64,000 nucleotides of DNA from Onchocerca volvulus (taxonomy: Eukaryota; Nematoda; Chromadorea; Rhabditida; Onchocercidae), in the NCBI GenBank assembly GCA_000499405.2, contig HG738137.1, positions 62,001 through 126,000 of the forward strand. The letters are read 5' to 3'. This document shows positions 1-12,209 of this stretch, one piece after another. The position numbers were made by a program, and so were the translations under genes. Position 1 is the first letter of the stretch, and each line of letters starts with the position of its first letter. The notes below the pieces were generated by a model. That model was not told where the DNA came from. It searched no databases and worked only from the letters and a program-made list of their open reading frames with translations.

Positions 1-139
1 TTCTTGAAATTCCTTGACAAAAAATTCAATCTATCATATTAGCCAATCAATTAATCAATCATTTGATCAGTAAGTTTATTTTATATATTTCAATAATTAA
101 TTTACTAATTTTCTATAATTAAAACTTCAAATGGCATAC

Positions 140-3100
140 TTTTCGTGTAAATAGCATATTCCTTTCGCTGCTTCTAAACCGTAAAAAATTCGTTCACCAG
201 TTGTAATCTTATGTGCCCAATGTTGTAAATGATTATCCAATGATCCACCTATACATCGTTCCATGATGATGCATGTGGATGGTATATCGTAACATATTCC
301 ATGGAACTGCAAATATTATAATTATAAAAATGAATTCAAATATCTTTAAAAAAAAATTTAGACGAGCGGGAAAGAGCTATGGATGAAGAAAAAAGAAATC
401 TGAAAGAATAATCTTATCGATTGACAAATTTTGAAATAATATTATCAATTTTAAATCCTGCTTGTTTTCGATTTTTAATAACTCAGTTCATATTTCCTTA
501 TAAATCAAAATATTCGTTACCTACTTTTTTTCACTCAAAATATCTTTTCCGTGAATTATTGAAGGAATGATTCTTATTATTCAAGGAATAATTTCCATTT
601 AAGATTCAATTGTCTTAAAATTATTAAATCTTTTAAAACTTTTTTCCGCCCTTTCTTTAATTCGTCCATTATGTTTATCATCTTATACAAAATTTGATTA
701 ATTTTCCTTCACTCAAAAATTCTTTTAAATACTTTTAATCGGACGAGTAACTTCATCGAATTTCTTATATATTTAAAATATTTTAAATCTATCTAATCAT
801 ATGTACTAATTTTCAATTGAATTTTTTTACATGAGATTTGAATAATTGATTTTAAATAATCTGTCTTTCTGTATTCGAAACATATAACAGACAAATCACA
901 AACGAATTAAAATTTTAATATTTAAATTTTATTAGAAGTTATTATAATTTGAAAAATTTATAACCTTAACAATATTTGGATGTTTAAATTGAGACATCAA
1001 ATAAGCTTCATGCATCAGTAATTCTTTCGGATCATCTGATTTCCCTACTTCTTCCAAATTACTTTCTTCTAAAAAGAAATGAATTATTTATAAATTTTTT
1101 GGTTAATCGATCTTTCTCTAATATTTTATTTTTTATCAATATTTTTATGTTATTAATATTATTCACATTACAGTAAGATATCAGAGATATAAAAATTGCT
1201 GATGTTATGGTAATACAAAAGTGATACATGAATTGTTCACGTAATAAAATGACAGAAGTGATATGAATATAGTGATAACAGTAGTACACTTTTTGATGAT
1301 GTTGATGTTGAATACTCGTACTTATTTTTTTTTTTTTTTTAATGAGAATGAGAAATGGAAAACCATACTAATAATATCGAAGGATTTAGATTTTGTTAAT
1401 TTTAATTATCTCTTTTCTTTCAACAGATAATTATTGAAAAGTTGAATAAACTTCAATTTAATATCACTCAAATGTTCCAATTTTGAATCAGCTTTAATCA
1501 TATCATAATGATCAAACATAGGATGTTTTTCTTTCTATGAGAAACAAATAAGAAAAGTAGAAAATGTTTCGCATTTTCTTATTTATTCATTCAAATAAAA
1601 TTAAAATTTAACGGATTAAATTCAATTGTGATTAAACAAATAATGATTATTATCTATTTCAAATACCAATTTCTTGCTGTTCTCTTAAATTTTATCTTTT
1701 TTTTTTTTTTTTTTTGGATTTCATTTTTTCATTTTTTTAATTCTGTAAAAAATATGTTATACCCGTTGTGTCATGGGATATTTTCAGAGCTACCGATATT
1801 TTGCCATATAATTTTCCTTCAAAAACATCACAAAAATTTCCAGCGCCAATTAAGCCTGTTTCAGAATCATAGGTTATATTTTCATGCCTTAGAAACCTTA
1901 AATTACGAATTTTTTCAAAATATTAGCCGAACAAATGGTATCAGATATAGTAGAAAAAATTCATAATTTTAAAAGATAATTTTTAAAAAATTTTTGACAA
2001 CTAAATTTAAAATATTACATTTAAAAGGAGAAATAGTTAAAACATTTAAGGAACATAAAATTCCATCACTAAATATGCAATCGAAATTTATATACATTAC
2101 AAGTATGTAATATCAACATTATAAATTTAAATCATTTTAACATACAAATGTTAAATTAGTTTTTCATCAAATATATTATTCCTTCTTAAATATTATAGTG
2201 CGTTTAACTTTTCGAATGGAATGATAATTCATTGAATTATTATTTATTCGCTTATTAATAAATTATTTTAAAAAAAATGAACCATTTCGGTTTGTGAAAT
2301 GGATGGATCAAAAATGTAGCATCCTCAGGTAGTGCATTGTTTTTGTAATAATGAACTAAATCTATGATTGTATCAAATGCTTTCTGAAATAATTTTTAAA
2401 AATGAATAAAACAATTTTCATAAACAGAAAGGAAAATTCACAAAAAGAAAAAACATATTAAATCGACAAACAAATGTAATACTTTTTGATTTTTTTTATA
2501 ACAAAGTTTTTTTTTTTTTTTCAAAAATTTTGCGAGAAAATGTTTGTAACAATTCAGAACTGAATTTTGAAAGCAACATATAAGACGTGCTAAAATTACT
2601 CCAGTGCTAAAATCGTTATTTTTAAAAATTTCAAGAGTAGTAATTAAGTAGAGCTTAAAGATAACTTTCAGGATTAATAATCAAATGAGGATTCTTGACA
2701 GATTTAAAGGTTAACAATCAAAAATCACTGAAATTCAAGATTGATAATTAAAGGTTGTTTTTTGTTTTAAGATTTCAAATTAATAAGTAAAATCTAATAA
2801 GTTTCAAGACTATCAATCAAGCTATTATTTCCTGATAAATTCTGAAATCTGTCAAGAATCCTTCTGAGAAAAACAATCAAATAATAGTTCCTGCTGATAC
2901 GATTCAAAAAAATAATTTAATTCCTTGTTAAGAAAGAATAATAAAATGTGATCCAAATTCCATCAAAAAAAAAAAAAAAAAGAAAAAGGAATGATCTCGA
3001 AATGTGAAATTTATCAAAACAAAAATATAAATTTTTAAATAGTCTTTTTTACAAAAAAAATGTTCAGAAAAAGATTAAATTTTTTTAAAAGAGAAAGGAA

Positions 3101-4239
3101 AAAGAAAATTAAACTTTGTCCAATATTCATCCATGCATTAGATATATGAATGAATTTTGCATCAAGTTTAATTTTCTTAAAACTATAAAAGAAAAAAATT
3201 TGTTTTCTATACCGAATATATTTCAAAAAGAGAAATGAAGAGAAAGAGAAAAAAAAAGCATTTCAATAAATTAATAAAAAAAAATATATAATTTAAAAAT
3301 TTAACAAAAAACATACTTCAGGATGAGCGTCAAGTGACCATCCAATTCTATCTTTTTTTGAAATTGTAAAATGGTTACACTCTTTTCTGCCTCTTACAGA
3401 AAGTACAAATTTCACGCAACCGTTTTTCTCCTCGGTATATACCAAATAATCGCCATCCTTCTTTAAAAAACGCTACAATATGATTTTATCTATTATTGAA
3501 ATTTTCTTTTTCAAAGAAATATTTTATTCAGAAATAAGCAATAAGATATTTATAAATGCGAATAATCTGAAAAGCAAATTATTGAATTTAACATTTCATA
3601 TGCATTTAACTGTCATTATTAAGCTATCTGCATTTGCAGTGCACGCAAAAACATTGTAATTCGATCAACGAAATTCTAACGCAAAAATTTATGAATTCCG
3701 AAATTTGAAATTTCATTTCTATTTCGGAATTCCATTTACTAAAAATTACGAGTAATTTCTTTATCCAAATGCTTAATGCGATTTTTTTTTTTTTTTGTTA
3801 GTTAAAAGATTGCCAAATGTTATTTAAAAAAACATTCATTAATCAAGAAATATTAATTATCAAAAATTATTGACTAATATTTCTTGAATAATCAATATCA
3901 TACAATTTAAATTTGGCCAGGGAATTTTACATATCATCATTATATAAAACCAATTATTCAATTCAATATTTATTGCCTACTAAAATTTGTGGAACACATA
4001 ATTAGTTGAAATAAAGTTTGCTGTTAAAATAGTAGAATGGTATTGTTTTCTAATATAGCATAAGAATAGCAAAAGATTTTAAAACTAAATAATTTAAATA
4101 AAAATTACGAAAAAAATGATATTAACAAATTTAAGATGACCTCAACAGTAGACTTTGTAATGAATCCGGCGAACCAATTTTTTGCTAGAATTGTGTTTAA
4201 TATGTCTCCAAGTTCAAGAGTTGTTGAAATTTTTGACAT
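140..4239 (-). CDS. SH2-domain non-receptor tyrosine kinase (Fes/Fer/SPE-8-like), 3' end outside window
   Basis: Cytoplasmic tyrosine kinase with one SH2 domain directly before the kinase domain, the layout of the expanded nematode Fer/SPE-8 group. Six exons join in phase: 4141-4239 (start ATG), 3317-3472, 2283-2383, 1763-1896, 965-1068, 140-306; about 253 residues are visible. SH2 spans about residues 22-118 (starts NWFAGFI, core KKDGDYLVYTEEKNG, ends HPFHKPKW). The kinase N-lobe follows: glycine loop GAGNFCDVF (about 136-144), VALK lysine 157, alpha-C Glu about 184, hinge IMERCIGGSL, and the helix before the catalytic loop (YLHEK). The last donor is GTATGC below 140, so HRD, DFG and C-lobe lie beyond the window. 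Oddity: the SH2 FLVR arginine is Tyr45. There is no F-BAR region, unlike vertebrate Fes/Fer. The call to kinase and SH2 is firm; orthology to a named kinase is not. Confidence 0.87.
2640..2905. repeat. Fold-back (MITE-like) inverted repeat in kinase intron
   Basis: GGATTCTTGACAGATTT at 2689-2705 is matched by its exact reverse complement at 2845-2861, a 17-base inverted repeat with about 140 bases between. Weaker complementarity continues outwards (AATAATCAAATG at 2677-2688 against CAATCAAATAATAG near 2875-2888). It lies inside the 934-base intron between exons 3317-3472 and 2283-2383. It may be an old non-autonomous DNA element or simply an intronic hairpin; no target-site duplication was recognised. 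Confidence 0.5.
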
Positions 4240-7200
4240 TTATCTTAATAAACTTGATATTTTATATTTTGAATAATTGTTAGCTCAGCTATATAGAATA
4301 TAATTTGTGATGAAATTATGATTTATAGAATTACAACTATTTGTGTTTATGTTATACGACGTTCTACTGCAATATTACTCTACACTTTGTACATGTTTTA
4401 AATTATTTTGGGGAGATATTACATGTATTTCATCAGTTTTATTTTAATTCTATTGAAATATTCGTTGTGAATACTTATCAAAATTCAATGAAATATTTTG
4501 AGCAATTTACTACACTCTGAGCAAGCAACCAACCGTTTTTGCTAAAATGACATAGACAAACAATTCATTGAATTCGAAAAGTAAGCTTTTATAATATATC
4601 AGAAATTTTTAATATGCAAAATATTCGATAACAATACTACTAGTATTTCATCTCTTAATATTTCGCATATTAGTATTTAATCATCATTTAATCAAAAAAA
4701 AAAAAATCTCGCAATATTACAAACCTTTAAGTTAGATCAAATTCTAAAGGCTTTAATTATGTAATTTTTTAAAATTTTAATCTAAATTTAACAAATGCTA
4801 TTCTTTAGTTTTTTTATTACAAAAATTTAGAATGCTTTAGAACGAAGACCCAAAACAGTTAGAATCGAAGTGTAACAAAAAATTTTGAAATAAAAAACAA
4901 AAAAGAAGAAAAATCAAAAGAAATCAAGGAAAAAAAGAGATTACCATTAATCAGAATATATTGGAAATTAATTTTCAATAAGCTTACTACTATTATTGCT
5001 TATATTCGACAATAGTTTATAATAATTATTGCTCAACACCGTTAGCTTTCAATGCGATTAACACTGTTTGACCGATCTTCTCCTTTCTTTTCCTTTTTTT
5101 TTTTTTTTCATTTCAAATAATTTCGAATTTTTTCATCCTTCATTTCTTCAAATTTTTTCCATTTTCTTTCGATTTCATAGTTTCTTTGTTGCATTTTATA
5201 TTTTTATTTCTGAAAGGCCTATCATTTCAGTGTCGATTTTTCTCAAAGTGATTTTTCCGCCGGAAAATGTTATGCAGCAAACATTTCAGGATTCTGAATA
5301 TTTATCAAAATTTCTGTTTGTAAAATTATATTGGAAAATTCATATCAATATTATGAACAAAATTAATTTTAAAAATAAAATCCAGTAGTAAATTTATAGG
5401 ACGCAATTGAATTGCCTTGAAAATAGTTAAATTTGAATTATTACGAATAAGCTGAATATCCTATTGTTTTATTCAATATTTGCACTTCTGATTCTTTATA
5501 ATTTGTTTCCTTAATTGCAGAAATAAGTGTGACATTCGCGACAATTCCGGATGAAAGCAGCATATGACAAAAATTCTGGATGAAAGGCAAGATAAATTCA
5601 TGAGATTACGTGATATTGATCCGGATCACTGATGAATAATAACTTTAATATCGCGCAACATTTAGCTTACATTGATGTTTGTAACTTATGAAAATTGTAG
5701 TGATATTCATTCAATCAAGAAAATGTTGCATAATATGCGTAATTTTAGGAATAAAACAAATAAAACGATAAAGAATAACAGGAATGTGTAAATGATTTTA
5801 AAGCTGTGTAATAATTTCGATATAAATTGTTGAAAATTTCAAGAATTTTGGAATAAATTTAGAACTATTCTTTTTTGTCAATACTTATCACGAAAATACC
5901 TTTGTTAAAAAATTTTTTGAATCACCCAGAAAATTCCAAAATTTCATTAATTGAAAAATATTCATCCTATGAACTTCTTTCATGTCTTCGCAAAAATGAA
6001 TTGTGGGAGATGCGTAGAACAATGACATGTTTGTCTTATCAAAGTAATGGATTTGCCAAAATTTAACTATCAAATCCAATTCATATCCAAATTCTCACCT
6101 TTCCTTATTATAGGGACAAAAATGAATTTAGTCTTCAGTGCAAAATTGTAACTGTTGCAAATATTTTTGGCTTAAAATTAAAAATAGCAAAATGAATTAA
6201 ATGAATCGCAACATTTCTTCAACATTGCAACACTATTTCAACATATATTTTTTGAAAATTTTGTTAAATGCACCAATTTATACACGGAATTATTTAAATG
6301 GTTACTATTGGTAATATAAAAATGACATAATCTATCATTTTACCATTTAAAAAATGTTAAGTAAAATAGCATTTGGAGAAATTTGAATAAATTAAAGTGT
6401 GTAACAAAATAAACAACTTGTTTTCTCGACTCGATCTAATCTTACTGTTTTTTAAGTTCTATTTCTATCTCAGCCTTAACTGATAGTGATGTTACTGTTA
6501 TTGTAACCTGTGAATATAATTTAATCCTGCTATTATGCAAGAAAAAAACCTTATGAAGTCTAAAAACATTTAAATACTAATTTTTTTCAAAATTTAAGTG
6601 GGATAAAAAGAATTTTGCAAAATCAAAACTTTTAATTGCTTCCTAAATTTTCGAATATTGACTATGGATTTGTGCTATGCATCAATGAGATCTGCTTCTT
6701 GAGTTTTATAATGTTGAAAATTATTCAATTCTGCTTTGATTTTAAAGGAAGCTTAATTCAGCTTTTAAAGTGGTAGTAGTAAGAAATGTAGTGAATATCA
6801 TTTTAAGAAAAAAATTTTTACAGATAATAAAAAAACTAGTACAATATTTTAACGTCAAAACGTGATGAAATTTGATTGAAAATGACAAATATAATCTGGA
6901 CAGCAACATTCAAACCAGTTTAGCTTAGAAATAAACTTGCAAATTGCAGTGGCGAAAGTTTGAGCTATACGCGTGAAACTTTAAAGCTGTTACACATGGA
7001 TAGGCTTCCAAAGCTTATTTCGGGAATTTTTGGAGGTCTCACGTGACTTACGTTTTTATGCGTACGATTTCATTGCTCTGATTCGCAAAAATATGTTTGC
7101 GCGAAAATTGCATATATCACGTAACCAGTCACGCTATTTAAAAGTAACTTTTCATATGTTTATATGAATTTTGAAGATTTTGTTCCCAAAAAAAATTTTG

Positions 7201-7808
7201 TCCAATTGATAGGATTTCAAAAAAAAAAAATGTCCATGACCAAATTGATTAATTATTCGCGCGCAATAGTATTTTTCGATTTGCATGAGATTTCTCTCCA
7301 GTTGACTTCACCATTTTCGATATTTTCAAATATCCTGAAGAATTCAGGGTTAAATTCAGTTTTATTTAATGCATTAAGTACTTCTTTCAGTAAGTCTACC
7401 AAATAATGATTTGCCAGGTAGCCAAGAACTTTTGGGTATTATCAGATCGGAAATAAATTGCACGAAACTGTTTTAATAATAATTCCCTGTTTTGTTATAA
7501 AAGACATATTATATTAGAAGAAATATGTGATTCGGAAGAACTTTTAGTTGTAACGCAAAGTAATGTTACAGCCTAGCATCTGACTATTTTATTACACATT
7601 TCCTGATTGTGATGTAACAAATTGTTTGATAACGAGATAAATTGTTTGATGAGCAAGATTACACATCAATTTGTCAAGATGGCTTCACATTGTTTGACGT
7701 TAAATTATTTATAAATTATCTTCATTCTGTTGTATTCTCAACAACTTCTTGTCAGTTTATAAGTACATAGATTTGGAAATAAAAATTTCTTCAGGTTTTA
7801 TAGATTAT
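4240..7808. other. Divergent intergenic region between kinase and lem-3 homologue
   Basis: This stretch of 3.6 kb separates two genes transcribed away from each other and should hold both promoters. It contains AT-rich sequence with short A and T runs and ORFs of at most about 106 codons, all low-complexity or without recognisable motifs. No tRNA, rRNA or transposon was recognised. The segment 6900-7140 is less AT-rich than its surroundings and could be promoter sequence, but no specific element is identifiable. Confidence 0.5.
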
Positions 7809-10800
7809 ATGGAACCGAAAACAAATGTGCTTCATTTGTTAGCAGCAAGTAATAGCCCGACAGCTTTGGATGCTGTACAAAATTTGCTAAAAACGGGCCT
7901 GAAGCATGTCAACGAGCGTGAAGAAGAAGGATTAACAGCATTACACGTAGCTGCTGCATGGGATAATTTGGCAATGTGTCAGTTACTGATGTATTTTGGT
8001 GCCGATCCATTTCAGAAAGATGATAACGGAAGGTGATTCAGTGTTTTATCAAATTTCGTTTCGATTTTCTTGATATCAGATGATGTAAAATTCCAAAATT
8101 TATTTTAAAAATTAAAGCAAAAATATAAAAGTTCTAAAATATAATTTTTTTTGTTATCTTTCTTTTACTTGCCTGAAGGCAGTGAAATGCGCAAGGTTCT
8201 TTTTCTTTTAAATCTAACTTGAAGTTTTATAAAGTTCAGACAACATATTTAGTGGTTTTTCATCATTATTGTGCATTTGTTCACTCTTTAACTGCAGTAT
8301 GCGGTCGTTTACTGCAAAACTTTTTATTTTCAAGAACTCTCATTTACTGTAGGTGGTTAATATGTTCGAAATTAAAGAATAAATGCATAGGAATGAAGAG
8401 AAATACTTTAAATAAGATTTTTTAATCTCGAACTTTTTCATTATTAGCAAAACAGTAGCAGTTTAAAAATGATTATTTCTAATATTCAATTTTCTTAACT
8501 GTTCATGAAAGCCGACTTCCTGAGAAAATAATGCTTTTTTCAAAAAATTTTTACCTCAATTTTTAGTTTTACAAATTGTTTCATTGTATCATTGTATTCT
8601 AGAACAGCGAAGGATATGGCAAAAGGTTCAGTGAAAAAATTTTTTGAACGTCTTTACGAAACTGAACCGCCCGAACAAAGTTGCTCTATACAGCAATCAT
8701 TTTTGCGCGCTCTAAATGGACTATTTTCGTGTGCAAGGAAGAGAACTAAGAAAACATCACTACGAGTAAATAGATCGCATTCTTGGTCACCTTCTTATGA
8801 TGGAACGAGGAATTTTCTGTCGGAAGAGGAAAGACGATTACGATGGGCTTTTCGGAAGAACCAACCAGGTTTTCCTAGTGGTAAAACTAGGAGAAAAAAG
8901 CAGTTTTTTGCTCCAGTCGGTGAGGCATACTCCGTTGCATTGAAGTAAAAAAAAAATGTCCACTGTACGGAAAATATTTCATTCAAGGCAGTAAATTATA
9001 AAGTTCTTAAATTTCTAATTATTTAATCATTTTCCTATCTTTAATTCTCAACGGTATTATAGAATAAGGTTGCAAAATAATCGATGCAATTATGATAAAC
9101 TAGCTGGTTTCGTTTTGAAGGAACCGTGATAGAATTACATCTTAGTAAATATCAATGTCGATTTTTCCTAGCTAAATTTCTTTGTCTTGAATATTATGTC
9201 ATTTAATTAAGTTTTAAATATTGGAGCTCTCAGGAAATAGATTTCGAAGAAAGCAGACTAATTTTAAATAGAGGGTGAAAAAGGAAGTTTTTAAAACGAG
9301 ATTATTATAACATGACTTCCTTATATTCATAAAACTATCCGCTGGCAGGGAATAAATGGATCAACTTTTTTTAGGGTGATTATTATGTTATTAGCTTTTT
9401 CAGATTAGATTTAAAATGTTGGATTTTTTTTTTAATTTAGCTTTATTAAGGAATATTTAATAATATCTGTCTAATTGGAGATATTTATTTTTTACTAATT
9501 GAGTACTGCAAAATGTTCAAAGTTCAAACAATTTTTTGAAAAACTAAATTGATTAGATGCAGGTAAATTATGAGATGATACATTAATTTTAATTTTGAAG
9601 GAGAAAAATCGTCTGAACGAACATCGGCTCGCACAATATGCCCATCGGAAAAATCCCCTTCATCAACTATAAAATCACCGAAACCTGAAAACGATGACAA
9701 TACGACTTACCTTACAGCTCCTGAATATAATATTAAAGGCGATAATGACTTGTCTTGTAACCGAAATTCGAATAATACATCTTGTATTTTATCCCAAGAA
9801 ATGGCATCGTTGAAACTTGGTCTAACCTCGCTTCAAGTTAAAGATGAGGAAATCAAAAAATCTCCTGTTGAAAGTAGGTTTCTTCCTTTGGATTTTCCTT
9901 TCTTTTAAATTTTATTTTTCCAGAATGAATCTAGAACTCATTTTTCTAAGAAAACAATAATTTCAAAATTAAAGAAGATTTTAAAGTTACTATAAAGTGA
10001 TTTGAACTTATTTTGGGATGCAGTTGCAAAATATTCTATAAATGTCATTGTCACAATTTTCATTTCAGTTTCAAGTATAAAGATTCCGAAGGAAATCTTA
10101 ACAGTCGTACGTCAGCTGTCGGATGAGCGGTTAAAACAAGAATTAGCGAAAAGGCAAGTAACCGACATTAAATTTCTTTTGTTAAACTATTTCACTGAGT
10201 TAAAAAAATTTTGTATTCAACTTGCTTTTCTTTGGGCATTCTTCTATGCTTACTTTTTAAAGAAATGAGATTCGCTAGTGAGATATTTTATTGCTTCGTG
10301 CTTTAATCTTATTTAGGACATGAAAGAAGCAGGCTTGTTTTTTCATTCAGTTGAGTATTTAGGTCGAAATATCAGAAAATTAAGAAATATGAACTGATTA
10401 ACACGAAACTGACTTCCGGAGTCTTTGAATTTGAATATTAAAATCGTACCGCAATTTTTGGGGAGGAAATACAATAAGAACTATGCCATTTTAGAGGCGA
10501 ATGCATTGGACCTTTACTTGTATCTACGCGCCCGGCATATGAATTAAAATTGGCACGTTTGATTGCAGATCTACCTTTCACTGTTCCGAAATTAAGTAAA
10601 TATTTGTATCGAGTATTTATAATCCTGTTTCTTAAAAACAATTTAAATTTTACTTTAAAGCCTTTAATTTCAAACATTTCCAAAGTCGTTCTTTTGCAGA
10701 GTATAGCTGGGCACTTGAACGTTGGATAGCTGGTCACTCTTTTGCTGAAGGTTCGAAACTTGACCAAATTCTTATTAGCAATTTTGCTGAATTTTCTGAT

Positions 10801-12209
10801 GAACAATGGAGAGGAGGCAATCGGCCTACTTCATTTTGTTATATTTTAATTGGTAAGTCTTAAAGAAAGAATGTTGCTGAAATTTGTTGGTTTGGAATTA
10901 TCTCAGCTTAAGAATTGTATTTATCTAGCTATATTATTTTCAAAACCTGCATATAAAATTATATATTGTTTTGACAAGCCAATTTTTTCATGAAAATATT
11001 ATCATTTTAGTTTTGTGTAAAAATTAGTTTTGTAATTTTCAGATCCATCCTTTATCAATCTTCCTAGCAATACCTGTACAATGCAGCAATTTGTTGATTC
11101 TATATTTTATATTGGTAAAGGGAAACGTTCCCGTCCCTTCCAACATTTGGTGGATGCTGTCCGAGCCAAAGATTTTGGCAACAGTGTTTTATCGGTAAGA
11201 GAAGTAATTTGGAATTTTAGTTAGAAATATAATTAACAATTATGTCATTAGTGGTTTGCTTTTGAATTGAAATGGAATCTCATGGCTCCATTATCAGATA
11301 TATTTCATATTTTGAAACAAATGACAAGTTGCTATGGCAGTGTTAGCTGGAACTCTGCTATGAAATATTCGAATGATTTTTATCGAACCATTGAAGTGAA
11401 ATTACTTGTGACCGAAAGCTGGTCTCTAAAAAATTTGATATTTGAATTTTTTTTTTTTCAATCATGAGACAAAAAAAATTCATGTCAGTTCATCCAGTGA
11501 TTTTTTCTCTTTTTTGAGTTGCAGAATAAGAGAGGATGAAAAGAATTATCAATTTCAGAAAAGTAAAAAACTCCAAAGAATTGTCGATCTTTGGAATGGT
11601 GGTCGTGGTGTTGTGTCATTGCACGTCTTCCAGAATATAATTCCCACAGAAGCATTTACAAGAGAGGCGGCGATGATTGATGCTATCGGTAAATTTGGCC
11701 ATAAACTTTTTGACGCATTTTTATATCATTTTATATCGCATAGCTTGAATTATGGATGATTCAATTTTTGAAATATTTCTTTTGATGGATGTGTCATAAT
11801 TTTTACTTGAAAAAAAAACTAATTTTTGCATTCCTATGAATTCAGTGTTGTACTGAAAGGAATATTCGAAATGTTTTTTAAGCTATATCATTCTTTAGCA
11901 GATTATAGTAAAGTATCTCCTAAATGAGTGTTTTTTTTGGATGTTCTTAAGCTTAATATTATATTATTTGATCTAAGAACTTAAATTTCAATGGCTTTAT
12001 CGATTCCAAATTTTTGTGTCATAAATTGAAATCAATCAGGTCTCCAAAATTTGACAAATGTCAAAAGAGGTGATTACTATGGTCTTGCGAAAAACTGGAC
12101 AACAAAAGAGAAAACAGTTTATGGCAGCCATCTATTATTCAATGCGTTATCAATATTTCACGTTGAAGGTTGTCGTGAAATCTATGAAGACGATATACAA
12201 GAAAGATAG
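7809..12209 (+). CDS. lem-3: ANKLE1/LEM-3 homologue: ankyrin-LEM-GIY-YIG endonuclease
   Basis: Structure-selective DNA endonuclease of the ANKLE1/LEM-3 family; C. elegans LEM-3 acts at the midbody on chromatin bridges. Nine exons join in phase: 7809-8032, 8603-8880, 9601-9873, 10069-10153, 10495-10595, 10700-10852, 11043-11194, 11559-11688, 12040-12209, giving 521 residues (human ANKLE1 615). Order: ankyrin repeats (about 8-75, GLTALHVAAAWDN, GADPFQKDDNGRTAKDMA); Ser/Lys-rich linker; LEM domain (about 262-310, LSDERLKQELAKRGECIG then STRPAYELKLARLIA); GIY-YIG nuclease (about 345 to the end) with SFCYILIDP, FYIGKGKRSRPFQHL, EAFTREAAMIDAIGLQNLTN and GDYYGLAKNW, so the Tyr, Arg, His, Glu and Asn expected in the active site are present. 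Start: first in-frame ATG, 15 bases after a TTTCTTCAG site (7794) suited to SL trans-splicing. Intron 4 (10154-10494) begins GC, not GT. Confidence 0.93.

Noticed and set aside
8795..8986. Minus-strand ORF overlapping lem-3 exon 2
   Set aside because: Antisense shadow of a supported exon.
10438..10806. Minus-strand ORF of 122 codons inside the lem-3 homologue
   Set aside because: It is antisense to the LEM and GIY-YIG exons, whose plus-strand reading is supported by domain match and splice phase.
11522..11558. Acceptor at TTGCAG (11524) for exon 8 of the lem-3 homologue
   Set aside because: It does not fit the phase-0 donor at 11194; the TTTCAG acceptor ending at 11558 restores the frame exactly and keeps the nuclease alignment.
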